The notes below the pieces were generated by a model. It was given only the letters and a program-made list of their open reading frames with translations. It did no database searches and was not told the DNA's origin. A DNA stretch of 15,124 nt. Source: an uncultured Pseudorhodobacter sp. (lineage in GTDB: Bacteria; Pseudomonadota; Alphaproteobacteria; Rhodobacterales; Rhodobacteraceae). Below, in pieces: positions 14,019 to 15,124 of this stretch. A program made the translations under genes and the position numbers. Within the stretch, counting starts at the first letter, position 1. Each line of letters begins with the position of its first letter. The DNA is taken from contig CAMFLG010000025.1 in the NCBI GenBank assembly GCA_945957495.1, positions 1 through 15,124 of the forward strand. Direction: 5' to 3'.

Positions 14019-14711
14019 CGCATAGGGATCAAACCCGGTGTTCAGCAAGGTCATCATCGGATAATCCGTCAACTGGATGCTGCCCCGCCCCTGTGGCGCC
14101 GGATTGCTGATGCGGATCATATGCGTGAACGGTGTCCGGCCTTCGAAATAGCCGCTGACCACCACCGCATGCAAACCACCCGTCACCCAACGCCCGATCA
14201 TGATCGCGGGGCCGCGGCGCAGAAGGCGGGCGAACTCCTCAATCTCGCCGGGCAGTTGCGGATGCAGATGCATTTGCAGCGACGCCGCATAGCGATCCAG
14301 ATTGTTCAGACTCGGCTCCAACCCGCCGCCGCCGCCACTGGGATCGTTGTTCGGTGCCACCTGGGCCAGCCCGGGCATGGCGCTGGTCATCCGGCCCGTC
14401 GCAAGGCCAGCGGCCACAACCCAGCAACTCATCCCGGTGCTTTGGCCAACGCGGGGCACGGCGTAGTCGATTTCGGTCTGCAAGCCCAGGGCGCGCCAGG
14501 TGTTTGTTCCGGCGATGCCATCTACCGTCAGCCGCCCCCCCGGGCCGGTATAGCTGGCCTGAAACCGCCGCAGGACAGCTTCGGTGCGGCGCCCGAAATC
14601 GCAGTCCTCTGACAGCACTTCCGACCCCGGTTCATGCGACAGCCATTCGTTCAACAAACGCTGCAGATACAGAACATGCGGGTCCGGTCTGTGGGGGCGC
14701 AGGGTGATCAT
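14004..14711 (-). CDS. Peptidoglycan-binding domain plus papain-like cysteine peptidase
   Basis: The 235-residue product appears to join two domains. Residues about 10-78 match the peptidoglycan-binding type-1 pattern (VLYLQRLLNEWL, then CDFGRRTEAVLRRFQ and LTVDGIAGTNTWRALG). Residues about 85-235 look like a papain-fold cysteine peptidase of the C39-like/AvrRpt2-like type: Q90 and C96-W97 in GQSTGMSCWVVAA, with the Q-to-C spacing of six seen in papain; H181 in GGLHAVVVSGY; and N203 in ISNPAPQGRG. A glycine run (126-130) lies in a surface loop. There is no signal peptide or membrane segment, so export would need another route or the target is cytoplasmic. Cleavage of peptidoglycan cross-links is plausible, but a protein substrate is equally open. 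GGAG (14718-14721) is a good ribosome binding site. Confidence 0.82.
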   Translation of the reverse strand: MITLRPHRPDPHVLYLQRLLNEWLSHEPGSEVLSEDCDFGRRTEAVLRRFQASYTGPGGRLTVDGIAGTNTWRALGLQTEIDYAVPRVGQSTGMSCWVVAAGLATGRMTSAMPGLAQVAPNNDPSGGGGGLEPSLNNLDRYAASLQMHLHPQLPGEIEEFARLLRRGPAIMIGRWVTGGLHAVVVSGYFEGRTPFTHMIRISNPAPQGRGSIQLTDYPMMTLLNTGFDPYALIVK

Positions 14712-14888
14712 GGCGAGCTCCGGAAAATCGGTGGGGTCAAAAGCAATGGTTCAACACGGCAAAGCTAACATGCCGGGTTCCGGGCGACCAAGGCCAAACT
14801 TGGCCCAGTTTCGTGCACGGGGCGCGGTTTGGCTAGGGCAGGGGCCGATTCTGCGCTAGACTGATCATCCAACAGCGGGAGAGAGACG
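14712..14888. other. Divergent intergenic region
   Basis: This 177-bp region separates the papain-like gene (minus) from the small ORF (plus) and must contain both promoters. TAGACT (14857-14862) is a possible -10 box for the plus strand, but no -35 box lies at normal distance. A purine-rich GGGAGAGAG (14877-14885) is the ribosome binding site of the small ORF. No coding sequence or larger repeat was seen. Confidence 0.4.
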
Positions 14889-15074
14889 ATGACCAAACAT
14901 CTGGCAGACCATCGCACACCGTCGCAGGGCGCGCGGGTGCAGCACTTCTTGCGCATCGCACGCGATCGTTCGGAAACGATCTGGCGCGATGTGTTCCGGC
15001 GCAGCGCGCCCAGCAGCGGCAACGGCCGCCGCGTGGTCGAATACGCGCGGATCGAACGGCAACCGCACGACTAG
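14889..15074 (+). CDS. Small Arg-rich hypothetical protein
   Basis: The 61-residue product is basic and rich in Arg, with no signal peptide, membrane segment or Cys. A predicted helix (about 14-37, GARVQHFLRIARDRSETIWRDV in pieces) is followed by a flexible Ser/Gly segment and a short charged tail ending ERQPHD. I recognise no family. Support for coding comes from the well-placed GGGAGAGAG ribosome binding site, strong G/C bias at third codon positions and absence of any competing gene. It could be a small regulatory or nucleic-acid-binding protein, but that is speculation. A 7-bp dyad, GATCGTT (14964-14970) with AACGATC (14975-14981), lies within the gene. It is divergent from the papain-like gene. 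Confidence 0.55.
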   Translation: MTKHLADHRTPSQGARVQHFLRIARDRSETIWRDVFRRSAPSSGNGRRVVEYARIERQPHD

Positions 15075-15124
15075 AGCCTGTCTGGTTTTCATAGAAACAT
15101 GCGGATCGAAATTCGCGGTCGAGC

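Noticed and set aside
14865..15092. Minus-strand open frame opposite the small Arg-rich ORF
   Set aside because: It lacks a ribosome binding site, while the plus-strand frame has a good one and favourable codon bias.
15099..15124. Start of another gene (ATG at 15099, reading MRIEIRGR)
   Set aside because: Only eight codons are visible before the window ends and no ribosome binding site precedes it.

Overview
This window looks like chromosomal DNA from an alphaproteobacterium of the Rhodobacteraceae/Paracoccaceae type. The evidence is high GC with strongly GC-biased third codon positions, the gene order gltD - secreted protein - gltB, and a GC-rich hairpin element ending in GGAGTATTT...CAAGATGAA of a kind I associate with that group. 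The assignment comes from motifs and general knowledge, not from any search. No rRNA, tRNA, CRISPR array, transposase or prophage gene was seen.

Layout. Positions 1-472 hold the 3' end of uppP (undecaprenyl-diphosphate phosphatase). After a structured 207-bp leader comes a glutamate synthase cluster on the + strand: gltD (680-2116), an unrecognised secreted protein (2240-2983) and gltB (3047-7594). It closes at a strong bidirectional terminator (7598-7624). A ParD/ParE-type toxin-antitoxin pair lies on the minus strand (7624-8162). Its candidate promoter carries three 10-bp-phased repeats. Then on the + strand come a DUF1269-like glycine-zipper protein (8337-8825), mtgA (9028-9783), a glutathione S-transferase family protein (9862-10527) and queG (10576-11634). 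queG overlaps convergently with ohrR (11597-12025, minus). ohrR is divergent from ohr (12133-12561) across a 107-bp region with two near-identical 19-bp operator candidates. An SDR oxidoreductase (12669-13436) and a DUF1294-like membrane protein (13536-14018) follow. The DUF1294-like gene overlaps by 15 bp a minus-strand gene for a peptidoglycan-binding plus papain-like protein (14004-14711). A small Arg-rich ORF (14889-15074) is divergent from the latter.

How the parts work together. gltD and gltB make the two subunits of NADPH-dependent glutamate synthase, the ammonium-assimilation enzyme; the secreted protein between them has no obvious link to it. uppP, mtgA and the PG-binding/papain-like protein all point to the cell wall but are not one operon. 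ohr and ohrR form a self-contained organic-peroxide defence module with the expected catalytic and sensor cysteines. parDE is a self-contained module inserted antisense between housekeeping genes.

Most of the window is ordinary core genome. The best candidates for something not well described are: the gltD leader, where one segment can pair with either of two partners; the PG-binding/papain-like protein without a visible signal peptide; the phased parD operator; and promoters whose -10 box lies only 5-6 nt before the start codon, which suggests leaderless mRNAs.
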